Assembly (NCBI RefSeq): GCF_018531495.1
Contig: NZ_JAHDTI010000009.1
Coordinates: forward strand, 434,001 to 498,000
Source: Nonomuraea sediminis
GTDB taxonomy: Bacteria > Actinomycetota > Actinomycetes > Streptosporangiales > Streptosporangiaceae
Reading direction: 5' to 3'
Length of the DNA stretch: 64,000 nucleotides
The notes under the pieces are model-generated. The model had not been told where the DNA came from. It saw only the letters and a program-made list of their open reading frames with translations, and made no database searches. Position numbers and translations under genes: made by a program. Below are positions 28,326-36,822 of the stretch, in pieces. Positions within the stretch are counted from its first letter, which is position 1. Every line of letters starts with the position of its first letter.

Positions 28326-28997
28326 TTAGCGGACTCGGACACGCTGGCTCACCCCAGGGGACACGGTTATCCTCTGGGCGATCGTGAACACCGCCTGAGC
28401 GGCGAGCGCGAAGAGCACAATCAGTACTGAACCCCCGACCACCTGGCTGTAATCCTGAGTCGCCAAACCGTCGATGATGTAACGCCCGAGACCTCCCAGT
28501 CCGACGTAGGCCGCGACCGCCGCCGTGGCCACGACCTGCACCGCCGCCAGCCGTAGCCCCAGCATGATGAGCGGGAGCGCGACCGGCACCAGAACCCTGA
28601 ACAAGACCTGCGGCCCGCGCAGGCCCATCCCGTAGGCCGCGTCCCGCAGCTCGGGGTCGGCCCCTCGGATGCCCTCGAACGTGTTGACCAGGATCGGCGG
28701 CACGCTCAGCGCGACCAGCGGGATCAGCACCGGCCAGATCGACCCGGTGCCGAGCAGCAACACGAGCAGCACCAGCAGACCCAGCGTGGGCAGCGCCCTG
28801 GCCAGGTTGGCCGCGACCACGATGACCACGCTGCCGCGGCCGGTGTGGCCGATGAGCAGCCCGAGCGGCACCCCGATCACCGCGGCCAGCACCAGGGCCA
28901 GCACCGAGAAGCCGAGGTGCTCCAGCAGCCGCATGGGGATGCCGTCGGGGCCCGACCAGTTGTCCGGGTTGCCGAAGAAGTCGAAGAGGTAGTTCAC
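28326..28997 (-). CDS. Osmoprotectant ABC transporter permease (second)
   Basis: A 223-residue permease with about six membrane helices and the inner-membrane coupling motif near E-L-R-D-A-A-Y-G-M-G-L-R-G. It belongs to the OpuCB/OpuCD (ProW-like) family. The GTG at complement 28995-28997 overlaps the preceding permease stop (GTGA) and is preceded by GAGGAGG; a start upstream at 29021 is unsupported. With its partner it forms the heterodimeric channel for the neighbouring ATPase and binding lipoprotein. Confidence 0.92.
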   Translation of the reverse strand: MNYLFDFFGNPDNWSGPDGIPMRLLEHLGFSVLALVLAAVIGVPLGLLIGHTGRGSVVIVVAANLARALPTLGLLVLLVLLLGTGSIWPVLIPLVALSVPPILVNTFEGIRGADPELRDAAYGMGLRGPQVLFRVLVPVALPLIMLGLRLAAVQVVATAAVAAYVGLGGLGRYIIDGLATQDYSQVVGGSVLIVLFALAAQAVFTIAQRITVSPGVSQRVRVR

Positions 28998-29671
28998 CGC
29001 GCCCTCCTCGCCCGAACCCACGGTGTAAGCAGTCGCTGCACCGTCAGGATGATGCCGTCGGCGACGAGGGCCAGCAGCACGATCAGCACGATGCCCACGA
29101 TCGCCGGGGTGTAGAAGTCACGCTGGAAGGCGTCGATGAAGTAGTTGCCGAGCCCGCCCTGACCGATCAGCGCGCCGACGCTGACCAGGCTGATGCTCGA
29201 GACCGCGACCACGCGCAGCCCGGCCAGCACGACGGGGACCGCGATCGGCAGCTCGACCCCGATCAGCCGCCGCAGCGGCGTGTACCCCATCGCGACGGCC
29301 GACTGGCGCACGTGGTCGGGCACCGAGCCCAGCCCGTCGACCACCGCGGGGATGAGCACGGCCAGCGAGTACAGCGTCAGCGGGATGATCACCGTGGTGT
29401 AGGTGAACCCGGTCATCGACAGCAGGATCGTGAACAGCGCCAGCGACGGCAGCGCGTACGCCGTGTTCATCAGTCCCGCGATCGGCTGGTAGATCCAGCG
29501 CCAGCGCACGCAGGCCAGGCCGAGCGGCAGCGCCAGGAGCAGGCCCACGATCACCGGGACCCCGGCCATGACGGTGTGCGCCTGGAGCAGGTTGACGATG
29601 CTGTTGGGCGTGTCGTTGTCCCAGTTGCTCGTCACCCAGCTCCACTTGAACAGTGGTTGCTGGTCATCCAT
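28994..29671 (-). CDS. Osmoprotectant ABC transporter permease (first)
   Basis: A 225-residue permease of the OpuC/ProW type with six predicted helices and the ATPase-docking segment V-R-Q-S-A-V-A-M-G-Y-T. It starts with M-D-D-Q-Q-P-L-F-K-W inside the end of the ATPase gene (8-bp overlap) and ends overlapping the second permease. Paired, slightly different permeases are normal for the OpuC/Opu-type systems that import glycine betaine, choline or carnitine. Confidence 0.92.
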   Translation of the reverse strand: MDDQQPLFKWSWVTSNWDNDTPNSIVNLLQAHTVMAGVPVIVGLLLALPLGLACVRWRWIYQPIAGLMNTAYALPSLALFTILLSMTGFTYTTVIIPLTLYSLAVLIPAVVDGLGSVPDHVRQSAVAMGYTPLRRLIGVELPIAVPVVLAGLRVVAVSSISLVSVGALIGQGGLGNYFIDAFQRDFYTPAIVGIVLIVLLALVADGIILTVQRLLTPWVRARRAR

Positions 29672-30722
29672 CGGCTGCCTCCGACAGCGCCTCGTCCAGC
29701 GCCTCCCTGGTGGCCACGCCGACGACCTTGCCGTCGCCGTCCACGGCCACCGCGCAGCCGGAGGGCGACAGCAGGGCGGCGTCCAGCGCCGTGCGCATCG
29801 ACGACTCGCCGTAGGTGAACGTCCCGTACGGTTCCATCTCGCCTGGCCTGCCAGGGGAGATCCAGCCCACCGGGCGGTCGTCGGGGGTGACCACGAGCAG
29901 CCACGGCTCGTCCGAGCTGCCCTCGAAGCCCTCGGGGACGCTCAGGTCCGTGCGCAGCCGCAGGCCGTCGGCCTTGATGAACTGCAGGCGCCTGATACCC
30001 CTGTCGTGGCCGAGGAACTCGCGGACGAAGTCGTCGGCCGGCTCCGACAGCAGCGTCTTCGGATCGGCCAGCTGGGCCAGCTTGCCGCCCACGCGCAGCA
30101 CCGCCACCCGGTCGCCGAGCTTGATGGCCTCGTCGATGTCGTGGGTGACGAACACGATCGTCTTGTTCAGCTCGGACTGCAGGCGCAGCAGCTCGTCCTG
30201 GAGGCTGGTGCGCACGATCGGGTCGACGGCGCTGAACGGCTCGTCCATGAGCAGCACCGGCGGGTCCGCGGCCAGCGCCCTGGCCACGCCCACGCGCTGC
30301 TGCTGCCCACCCGAGAGCTGGAAGGGGTACCTGTTGGCCATCGCCGGGTCGAGCCCGACCCGTTCCAGCAGCTCCATGGCCCGGTCGCGGGCCTTCTTCT
30401 TGTCCCAGCCGAGCAGGTAGGGGACGGTCGCGATGTTGTCGACGATCTTCCTGTGCGGGAAGAGGCCCGCCTGCTGGATGACGTAGCCGATGCCGCGGCG
30501 CAGGGTGGGCGGGTCGATCCCCTGCACCGGCTCCCCGTCGAGGAGGATCTGACCCTCACTGGCGTCGATCATCCTGTTGATCATCCGTAGGGACGTCGTC
30601 TTACCGCAGCCCGAGGGACCGACGAACACGGTGATCTCGCCGGTGGGCGCCTCGAGGGAGAGGCTGTCAACGGCGACCGTTCCATCTGGGTAGCGTTTGG
30701 TGACAGCGTCGAATGTGATCAC
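29664..30722 (-). CDS. Osmoprotectant ABC transporter ATPase with CBS domains
   Basis: A 352-residue ATPase: Walker A G-P-S-G-C-G-K-T-T, Q-loop, signature L-S-G-G-Q-Q-Q-R-V-G, Walker B L-L-M-D-E-P-F-S-A-V-D and switch V-T-H-D-I-D-E-A. The C-terminal ~110 residues form a CBS pair (V-V-T-P-D-D-R-P-V-G-W-I; V-V-G-V-A-T-R-E-A), which in OpuA-type transporters senses ionic strength or nucleotides. The GTG at complement 30720-30722 has GGAAGG upstream; longer in-frame starts are arginine-rich and implausible. It is the first gene of the operon. Confidence 0.93.
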   Translation of the reverse strand: MITFDAVTKRYPDGTVAVDSLSLEAPTGEITVFVGPSGCGKTTSLRMINRMIDASEGQILLDGEPVQGIDPPTLRRGIGYVIQQAGLFPHRKIVDNIATVPYLLGWDKKKARDRAMELLERVGLDPAMANRYPFQLSGGQQQRVGVARALAADPPVLLMDEPFSAVDPIVRTSLQDELLRLQSELNKTIVFVTHDIDEAIKLGDRVAVLRVGGKLAQLADPKTLLSEPADDFVREFLGHDRGIRRLQFIKADGLRLRTDLSVPEGFEGSSDEPWLLVVTPDDRPVGWISPGRPGEMEPYGTFTYGESSMRTALDAALLSPSGCAVAVDGDGKVVGVATREALDEALSEAADG

Positions 30723-31077
30723 GCGCGACCTTCCGCTGTTCTGGCAGGGGCCGCGGCCCCCCCGCCGCGACCGCCGCATGATCTATTGAACGACCACCCT
30801 ATGGGGATCCACCCCGCTCTGTCCCTCCACCCCACCCTTAAACGCTTCACCCGACACCGACTTTTAACACGCCCGCAATTAACTCCCGCACCACCACTCG
30901 CCGTACCGGCGCGGGAGCGTGCGCAGGGTGCGCGTGCGTGAGGGGGTGGGGATTGATATCAAATCTGGATCTAATAGTGCGGGGGAGATGGGGGAGTTGG
31001 CATGATTGGCTTCGCAATCTTTGACGCCGCCCCCTCACCCCCCCTGCGTCCCGAATAACTGCCAGAGGATCGGCTCC
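30723..31077. promoter_or_regulatory. Divergent intergenic region between the ABC operon and the sigma-like gene
   Basis: This gene-free stretch of 355 bp includes an AT-rich tract near 30860-30885. A GC-rich inverted repeat (CTCCCGC at 30882-30888 against GCGGGAG at about 30911-30917) follows, and the palindrome TTGATATCAA lies at 30953-30962 shortly before T-C-T-A-A-T-A-G. Segment 30884-30911, read on the reverse strand, resembles 27 bp inside the steroid ligase gene (39085-39111). Promoters for both flanking operons must lie here; I could not fix exact boxes. Confidence 0.35.
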
Positions 31078-32328
31078 GTGACCACTTCGCTCACCGATCA
31101 GCGCTCGCGTGCCCGCCTGATCGCCGAGCTCTACGACCGTCACGCCACCGGGCTGTTCGCGTACTGCGCCGACCAGCTCGGCGACCCGGGCTCGGCGGCC
31201 GATGCGCTGGTGGCCGTGCTGGCCGGCGTTCCCGCCGTGCCGCCGCCGCGCGCCGCGCTGTACGCCTGCGCCCGCCGCGAGATCCACCGCCGCGACATCG
31301 TGTACTCGCCGCCCGTCGTCGACCCGCTCATCGACCCGGCCTCCGCGCTGGTCGAGCGGACCCTGCGCGAGCTGCGCCCGCACCAGCGCGAGGTGCTGCT
31401 GCTGTGCGAGGTGTGCGGCCTGGACAGGGCCGAGCTGGCCTGGGTGCTGGACGTCGCCCCCGACACCGCGGAGGAGCTGGCGATCAGCGCCGCGCACCGC
31501 TTCCAGCAGACGCTGGCCACCGCGCTGGCGAGCACGGGCGCCCGCGTCCCCAAGCCGGTGGCCGACGTGTACGGCGCGCTCGGGGTGGCGCCGCTGCGCC
31601 ACATCCTCAGCCGCCTGCCGTGGCCCGCGCCGCCCGCCTCTCTCCGCGTGCACTTCGCGGGATCCCGTACGGCTCCCGCCGCGCCGCTGTTCGTCAAGCC
31701 GCTGTGGCCCGTGCCGCCGCGCTGGCCGCTTCCCCTAGGCGAGGCCGATCCCACGACCAGCACCGGCATCTTCCCCACCCACCTGCTGCGCACGGCGCCC
31801 GAGGTGGACGACTACTCCCCGCCTGACGAGTCCGAGCGGGTCCACGAGGCGACCACCGCTCCCATGCCCAGGCTCAGGCACCCGATCGCGCGGCCGATGA
31901 TGCTGTCGGCGCCGATCCCCGCCGACGTGCTGGACGACGATCCCGTCACCCAGGAGTTGCCTGCCGTGGGCGACGTGCTGGTGGCCAGCTCCAAGGCAAG
32001 CCTCTTCACGCCTCCCCCGCGGGGCAGGGAACCCGTCTACCTGATGCCGGAGGCGCCCACCCAGCCCGCCGTGGACGAGGCACACGACGCGCTCGCCGTA
32101 CAAGACGCGTCCGCCGTGGACGAGGCACCCGCCGTACGCGACGCGGAGACGGAGCGTGTCAAGGACGCCGCGACAGCGGCGGCCGGCAGGCCGGAAGGGT
32201 CCGTGAAGAAGCGGAAGGTGCGGCGGGAGCGGCACTACGACTGGCTGTGGGAGCTGGTCGGGTTCCTGATCTGCGTGGCGATCGCGATGATCGTGTTCTT
32301 CTCGATCCCGTCGATCGTCAGCCCGTGA
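31078..32328 (+). CDS. Sigma-70 region 2/4-like protein with C-terminal membrane anchor
   Basis: A 416-residue protein. The N-terminal ~170 residues resemble ECF sigma regions 2 and 4: L-I-A-E-L-Y-D-R-H-A-T-G-L-F-A-Y-C at the front, then L-R-E-L-R-P-H-Q-R-E-V-L-L-L-C-E-V-C-G-L and a helix-turn-helix-like stretch. A long Pro- and acid-rich low-complexity region follows, then a basic K-K-R-K-V-R-R-E-R-H-Y and one C-terminal transmembrane helix (L-V-G-F-L-I-C-V-A-I-A-M-I-V-F-F). A tail anchor on a sigma-like domain suggests membrane-tethered or anti-sigma-like regulation; this is inference. The GTG at 31078 has AGAGGA upstream. Confidence 0.75.
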   Translation: MTTSLTDQRSRARLIAELYDRHATGLFAYCADQLGDPGSAADALVAVLAGVPAVPPPRAALYACARREIHRRDIVYSPPVVDPLIDPASALVERTLRELRPHQREVLLLCEVCGLDRAELAWVLDVAPDTAEELAISAAHRFQQTLATALASTGARVPKPVADVYGALGVAPLRHILSRLPWPAPPASLRVHFAGSRTAPAAPLFVKPLWPVPPRWPLPLGEADPTTSTGIFPTHLLRTAPEVDDYSPPDESERVHEATTAPMPRLRHPIARPMMLSAPIPADVLDDDPVTQELPAVGDVLVASSKASLFTPPPRGREPVYLMPEAPTQPAVDEAHDALAVQDASAVDEAPAVRDAETERVKDAATAAAGRPEGSVKKRKVRRERHYDWLWELVGFLICVAIAMIVFFSIPSIVSP

Positions 32329-33018
32329 TCACATCGTGTTGATGATCAGCCCGATGTGGGTGAAGTAGTTCAGCGCCCCGAACAGCGTGAACGCCACCCC
32401 CGCCAGCCCCCAGCACACCCCGCAGACCGCGGCCGCCCAGCCGCCCTTGGCCCGCACCGCGAACGGGAACAGCACCGAGCCCACGCCGACCAGCACGTAC
32501 AGCCCGGAGATGAAGGTGGCCTCGAGCAGCGGCACGCCGGCGAAGGCGCCGGAGATCGGCTCCTGCGGCGGCGCGGCGAACAGCGTGTAGGTCCAGCCGG
32601 CCGCCGCGATGCCGAAGCAGGCCAGCCCCATCGCCAGCACGAACAGCGAGATCGGCGCGGCGGCGCGGGCGACCACCTGCAGCCGGTCGTTGGTCCCGAC
32701 CAGGGACTCGCCGCGCCTCCAGAGAAAGAACGCGGCGGTCAGCAGCAGCACGCCGAAGGCCAGGCACGGCTCGCCGAAGACGATGTTGTCGAACGGGAAC
32801 CCCTGCCCGGCCAGCGGCCACGTCAGCGTCATGTGCAGCCCGGTGACCGCCAGGATCGCGCCGAGCGCGCCGAAGGCGAGCGCCCAGCCGTCCACCCGTT
32901 CCATGAAGCCGCCGCGCAGCAGCCGGCGGCCGAACGCCACGATCAGCAGCAGCGCCACGCCCGCCGCTACGGCCATGATCGTGTTGTACGTGGGCATCCG
33001 CGCCCAGTCGATCTTCAC
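32329..33018 (-). CDS. DUF981-type membrane protein
   Basis: A 229-residue protein with about seven hydrophobic helices. It has G-L-H-M-T-L-T-W-P-L, then F-G-E-P-C-L-A-F-G-V-L-L-L in the middle and L-N-Y-F-T-H-I-G at the end, the pattern of DUF981 proteins. No biochemical role is established. Its stop directly abuts the stop of the convergent sigma-like gene, the two forming TGATCA at 32326-32331. The ATG at complement 33016-33018 has no clear ribosome binding site; Met8 is an alternative. Confidence 0.8.
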   Translation of the reverse strand: MKIDWARMPTYNTIMAVAAGVALLLIVAFGRRLLRGGFMERVDGWALAFGALGAILAVTGLHMTLTWPLAGQGFPFDNIVFGEPCLAFGVLLLTAAFFLWRRGESLVGTNDRLQVVARAAAPISLFVLAMGLACFGIAAAGWTYTLFAAPPQEPISGAFAGVPLLEATFISGLYVLVGVGSVLFPFAVRAKGGWAAAVCGVCWGLAGVAFTLFGALNYFTHIGLIINTM

Positions 33019-33027
33019 CCAGGGTTG

Positions 33028-34200
33028 TTACCCTGCGTTACCGCTCAGAATCAGACCGCTCGTGGGGACGCCCGTGCCCGCGGTGACGAGCACGTTGCGG
33101 ACACCGGACACCTGGTTGACCGAGGTGCCCCTGATCTGTCGGACGGCCTCGGCGATGCCGTTCATGCCGTGGATGTACGCCTCGCCCAGCTGGCCCCCGT
33201 GCGGGTTGACCGGCAAGCGGCCGTCGAGCTCGATCCCGCCGTCGCGGAGGTAGTCCTTGGCCTCGCCCCGCCCGCAGAACCCCAGCTCCTCCAGTTGGGC
33301 CAGGACGAACGGGGTGAAGTGGTCGTAGAGGATGGCCGTCTGGATGTCGGCCGGCGACAGCCCCGACATCTCCCACAGGCCCCTGCCGACCACCGACATC
33401 TCCGGAAGGCCGCTCATGTCGTCGCGGTAGTAGCTCGTCATCATCATCTGACCCGCGCCGGAGCCCTGCGCGGCCGCCGTGATCACGGCAGGTGATCTGC
33501 GCAGGTCGCGAGCGCGCTCGGCGGAGGTGACGACGAGGGCGACCGCGCCGTCGCTCTCCTGGCAGCAGTCGAGCAGGTGCAGCGGCTCGACCACCCACCG
33601 GGACGCCTGGTGCTCGGCCAGCGTGATGGGCCGCTGGTAGAACCAGGCGGCCGGGTTCGTGGCGGCGTGCCTGCGCATGGCCACCGCCACCCGCCCGAAG
33701 TCCTCGGAGGTCGCGCCGTAGGTGTGCAGGTAGCGCTGGGCGAACATGGCCACCCACGCGGCCGGGGTCATCAGGCCGTAGGGCACGTGCCAGCTCATCT
33801 CCAGCCCCTGCGACGACGGCTCCGCGCCGAGCCCGGCGTCCGGCTGGCCGAACCTGCGGCCGGAGCGCTCGTTGAAGGCCCGGTAGCACACCACGGTGCG
33901 GGCGGCGCCGGTGGCGACGGCCATCGCGGCCTGCATCACGGTCCCGCAGGCGGCTCCCCCGCCGTAGTGCACGCGGGCGAAGTACGTCAGGTCGCCGGCG
34001 CCGATCTCGCGGGCGACGGCGATCTCCTGGTTGGCGTCCTGGGTGTAGGTGACCATGCCGTCGACGTCCTGCGGCGTCAGCCCGGCGTCGTCGAGCGCCG
34101 CGAACACCGCCTCCGCGGCCAGCTGCAACTCCGAGCGTCCCGAGTTCTTGCTGAACTCGGTCGCACCGATGCCGGCGATCGCGGCCTTGCCCTTCAACAC
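33028..34200 (-). CDS. ltp2: Steroid side-chain aldolase Ltp2 (thiolase-like)
   Basis: A 390-residue thiolase-fold enzyme that, with the DUF35 part of ChsH2, performs the retro-aldol cleavage releasing propionyl-CoA from the steroid C17 three-carbon side chain. The protein closely follows mycobacterial Ltp2: A-I-A-G-I-G-A-T-E-F-S-K-N-S-G-R at the start, H-Y-G-G-G-A-A-C-G-T, A-F-N-E-R-S-G, L-Y-D-H-F-T-P-F and G-Q-L-G-E-A-Y-I-H-G-M-N-G. The GTG at complement 34198-34200 has AGGAG 6 nt upstream. It is the last gene of an igr-like operon, separated from chsH1 by 167 bp holding repeat copy D. Confidence 0.93.
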   Translation of the reverse strand: MLKGKAAIAGIGATEFSKNSGRSELQLAAEAVFAALDDAGLTPQDVDGMVTYTQDANQEIAVAREIGAGDLTYFARVHYGGGAACGTVMQAAMAVATGAARTVVCYRAFNERSGRRFGQPDAGLGAEPSSQGLEMSWHVPYGLMTPAAWVAMFAQRYLHTYGATSEDFGRVAVAMRRHAATNPAAWFYQRPITLAEHQASRWVVEPLHLLDCCQESDGAVALVVTSAERARDLRRSPAVITAAAQGSGAGQMMMTSYYRDDMSGLPEMSVVGRGLWEMSGLSPADIQTAILYDHFTPFVLAQLEELGFCGRGEAKDYLRDGGIELDGRLPVNPHGGQLGEAYIHGMNGIAEAVRQIRGTSVNQVSGVRNVLVTAGTGVPTSGLILSGNAG

Positions 34201-34253
34201 GTGCGACTCCTGATTCCTGGGGTTCTTCGTGCGACAACACCGGGCCACGCCGG

Positions 34254-34357
34254 CGTCTCGCCGTGGCGGCGAGTCAGCGTCCTCGACTCGCCGCGAGCGC
34301 CGGTCGCGGGTCCTCAGCCGGAGTACGGCGGGCGGCGGGTGGGGCCGCACGCCGTAC
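34254..34357 (-). repeat. Dispersed ~104-bp intergenic element, copy D (reverse)
   Basis: Read on the reverse strand it begins GTACGGCGTGCGG, returns CGCCGTAC to close a first hairpin, carries the 20-mer shared with copy B, and ends with GGCGAGTC/GACTCGCC, a perfect second 8-bp stem (9-nt loop), then CCGCCACGGCGAG. It is the best-preserved copy structurally. It lies in the same orientation as the operon, between chsH1 and ltp2, where all other gene junctions overlap. Confidence 0.78.
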
Positions 34358-34367
34358 AGCGGCGATC

Positions 34368-34775
34368 TCAGTGCGGGAGAGCGAGCACGATCGTGCCTGT
34401 GGCGTGGTCGCCGAGGGACACCTTGCCGCGGACCTCGACCGTCACCTCGCCGTCCGCGCACGAGACCACCGTGCCGTTGAAGGTGAGGCGGTCGCCCGCG
34501 TAGGCCGGGACGCCCAGCTTGACGTTGATGCGCCGGATGACCGCCTCGGGCCCTGCCCAGTCGGTCACGTACCGCTCCACCAGCCCCATCGTGGTCAGGA
34601 TGTTGAGGAAGATGTCCTTGGACCCCTGGGCCCTGGCCAGTTCGACGTCGTGGTGCACGGGGGTGAAGTCCATGGTCGCGAGCGCCGTGGAGACGACCAG
34701 CGTGGGGGTGAGATCGAGGGACAGTTCGGGGAGGACCGAACCGACCTCGACCTGATCTTCGGTCAGCGTACGCAT
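34368..34775 (-). CDS. chsH1: Steroid enoyl-CoA hydratase subunit ChsH1
   Basis: A 135-residue single hot-dog, MaoC-like protein with the hydratase motif D-F-T-P-V-H-H-D (catalytic Asp and His). It partners the MaoC part of ChsH2 to hydrate the C17 side-chain enoyl-CoA of cholesterol catabolism. The ATG at complement 34773-34775 overlaps the chsH2 stop (TGATG); an in-frame ATG seven codons earlier lies inside chsH2 and is less likely. Length and operon position match mycobacterial ChsH1. Confidence 0.9.
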   Translation of the reverse strand: MRTLTEDQVEVGSVLPELSLDLTPTLVVSTALATMDFTPVHHDVELARAQGSKDIFLNILTTMGLVERYVTDWAGPEAVIRRINVKLGVPAYAGDRLTFNGTVVSCADGEVTVEVRGKVSLGDHATGTIVLALPH

Positions 34776-35671
34776 CACGGCTCCCGTGGCGCCCACATGG
34801 GGAGGATCAGTTCGTCATCCATCGCGCGGTAGGTGACGCGCAACGACATACCGATACCCACCGCGTCGACGGGGCAGTCCACAACGTTGCCCACAATCCT
34901 CACCCCTTCCGGCAGTTCCACCACGGCCACCACAAAGGGCGTCTCCCGTCCCGGGACGGGCGGGTGGTGGTGCACGACGTAGCTGTAGACGGTGCCCTCG
35001 CCGCTCGCCACGACGTGCGCGCGATTCGTGGAGCGGCAGGAGGGACAGACGGGACCCGGCGGATGCCGCAGCTCACCGCAGTCGGCGCAACTCTGGATGC
35101 GCAGCTCACCCTGCTTCACGCCCTCCCAGAAGAACGCCGTGTCCCGGTTGATCGCCGGCTGGAGCGGGTACGGCTTCCGCGGTTCGGCGGCCGGTGGCGG
35201 TGGGCGAAATTTCAGTACCCGGAACATCATCTCGCTCACGGGCTCGTCGAACTCGTCGTACCAGGTGACGGTCCAGGTCGCGAAGAACCCGACGCCGAGC
35301 GCGGTCTTCTTGGGCCCCGCCAGGTCGGTGAAGCTGGTGCCGGGGGTCAGGCGCTCGCCGACCCGGGCGTAGCGGTGGTAGGTCTGCTCGCAGTTGGTGG
35401 CCACCACGCCCGTGTACCCCTGGGCGTCCAGCTCGGCCATCAGGTCGTCGACCGGCGAGCGTTCCTTGGCACCGCGGCGCACCCCCGGCATCGTCCACAC
35501 CTGGGACATGGCGGGCGGTGCCAGCCCCTTCTCCAGGTAGGCGGGGTTGGCGTCGCCCATGGCATCCAGCCAGTGGCGGATCATGGGCTCGTTGACGGGG
35601 TCGGCCGCCGGGTCGCCCCGCAGCTCCCCCATGGCCACCTGCCTGGCGGCCAGCTCGTGCAGGTCCGTCAT
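34775..35671 (-). CDS. chsH2: Bifunctional MaoC/DUF35 protein ChsH2
   Basis: A 298-residue two-domain protein. Residues ~20-165 are MaoC-like (hydratase partner of ChsH1). Residues ~180-298 are DUF35 with a rubredoxin-like zinc ribbon, C-A-D-C-G-E-L and C-P-S-C-R, and an OB fold (V-Y-S-Y-V-V-H-H-H-P). In mycobacteria the DUF35 part binds and activates Ltp2. The start overlaps the fadE29 stop by 4 bp (ATGA). It feeds both steps, hydration with ChsH1 and aldol cleavage with Ltp2. Confidence 0.92.
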   Translation of the reverse strand: MTDLHELAARQVAMGELRGDPAADPVNEPMIRHWLDAMGDANPAYLEKGLAPPAMSQVWTMPGVRRGAKERSPVDDLMAELDAQGYTGVVATNCEQTYHRYARVGERLTPGTSFTDLAGPKKTALGVGFFATWTVTWYDEFDEPVSEMMFRVLKFRPPPPAAEPRKPYPLQPAINRDTAFFWEGVKQGELRIQSCADCGELRHPPGPVCPSCRSTNRAHVVASGEGTVYSYVVHHHPPVPGRETPFVVAVVELPEGVRIVGNVVDCPVDAVGIGMSLRVTYRAMDDELILPMWAPREP

Positions 35672-36822
35672 CGCGGCGGCCTCGGCAGGCTCAGGCCCAG
35701 CATGGCGATCAGCTCCCGCTGCACCTCGTTGACGCCGCCGCCGAACGTCAGCACCACGGCGCCCTTGACCCCGTGGTCCATCCGCTCCATGAGCTCCCTG
35801 GTCTCGGGATCGGCGGGGTCGCCGTACCTGGCCAGGACGTCGCAGACGATCCGGCCGATCTCCTGCATGCGCTCCGAGCCGTAGATCTTGGTGGCGGAGG
35901 CGTCGGGGGCGCCCAGCCAGCCCAGGTCCATGTTCGCCGCGACCTGCCAGTTGAGCAGCTCGTTGGTGCGGAAGTAGGCGCGGACCCTTCCCAGGGCGCG
36001 CCTTACGTCTGGATTGTCCTTCAGGCCTGCCCGGGTGGCCCAGGCCAGGAAGCGGTCGTAGGTCTGGCCGAGGTTCCCCGCGGGTCCGAGGGTGACGCGT
36101 TCGTGGTTGAGCTGGTTCACAATCAGGTCCCAGCCCTTGTCCACTTCACCGACGACCATGCTGACGGGCACGCGCACGTCCTGGTAGTACGTGGAGTTGG
36201 TGTGATGGCGGCCGTCCATGGTGACGATCGGCGTCCAGGAGAAGCCGGGGTCGTCGGTGGAGGCGATCATCATGGTGATGCCCTTGTGCTTCTTGGCCGC
36301 GGGGTTGGTGCGGGCGGCCAGCCAGATGTACTGGGCGTAGTGCGCGCCGCTCGTGAAGATCTTCTGGCCGTTGACGACGTAGTGGTCGCCGTCGAGCACC
36401 GCGGTCGTCTTCAGCGAGGCCAGGTCCGTGCCCGCCTCGGGTTCGCTGTAGCCGATCGCGAAGTGGCACTCGCCGGCCAGGATGCGCGGCAGGAAGTACT
36501 CCTTCTGCTCGGGCGTGCCGTACTGCATCAGCGTCGGGCCGACCGTCTGCAGCGTGATGATCGGGTAGGGGACGCTCGCCCTGGCGATCTCGTTGGCGAA
36601 GATCTGCTGCTCCAGCGGCCCGTATCCGCCGCCGCCGTACTCCTTCGGCCAGCCGAGGCCGAGCTTGCCGTCGCGGCCGAGGCGGCGGCAGTGCTCCATG
36701 TAGGCGTCGCCGAACGGGTCCTCGGCGATCTTCTTGCGGTCCTCGTCGGTGAGGCAGCCGCGGAAGTACTCGCGCAGCTCGTCGCGGAGCCGGCGCTGGT
36801 CGGGGGTCAGGTCGATCAGCAT
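35668..36822 (-). CDS. fadE29: Steroid acyl-CoA dehydrogenase subunit FadE29 (ChsE2)
   Basis: A 384-residue acyl-CoA dehydrogenase whose N-terminus M-L-I-D-L-T-P-D-Q-R-R-L and blocks G-L-G-W-P-K-E-Y-G-G, T-L-Q-T-V-G-P-T-L, F-A-I-G-Y-S-E-P-E-A-G-T-D-L and L-T-F-G-G-G-V-N-E-V closely follow mycobacterial FadE29. FadE28 and FadE29 form an alpha2beta2 flavoenzyme that desaturates the three-carbon steroid side chain. The ATG overlaps the fadE28 stop (TGATG). Confidence 0.93.
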   Translation of the reverse strand: MLIDLTPDQRRLRDELREYFRGCLTDEDRKKIAEDPFGDAYMEHCRRLGRDGKLGLGWPKEYGGGGYGPLEQQIFANEIARASVPYPIITLQTVGPTLMQYGTPEQKEYFLPRILAGECHFAIGYSEPEAGTDLASLKTTAVLDGDHYVVNGQKIFTSGAHYAQYIWLAARTNPAAKKHKGITMMIASTDDPGFSWTPIVTMDGRHHTNSTYYQDVRVPVSMVVGEVDKGWDLIVNQLNHERVTLGPAGNLGQTYDRFLAWATRAGLKDNPDVRRALGRVRAYFRTNELLNWQVAANMDLGWLGAPDASATKIYGSERMQEIGRIVCDVLARYGDPADPETRELMERMDHGVKGAVVLTFGGGVNEVQRELIAMLGLSLPRPPR

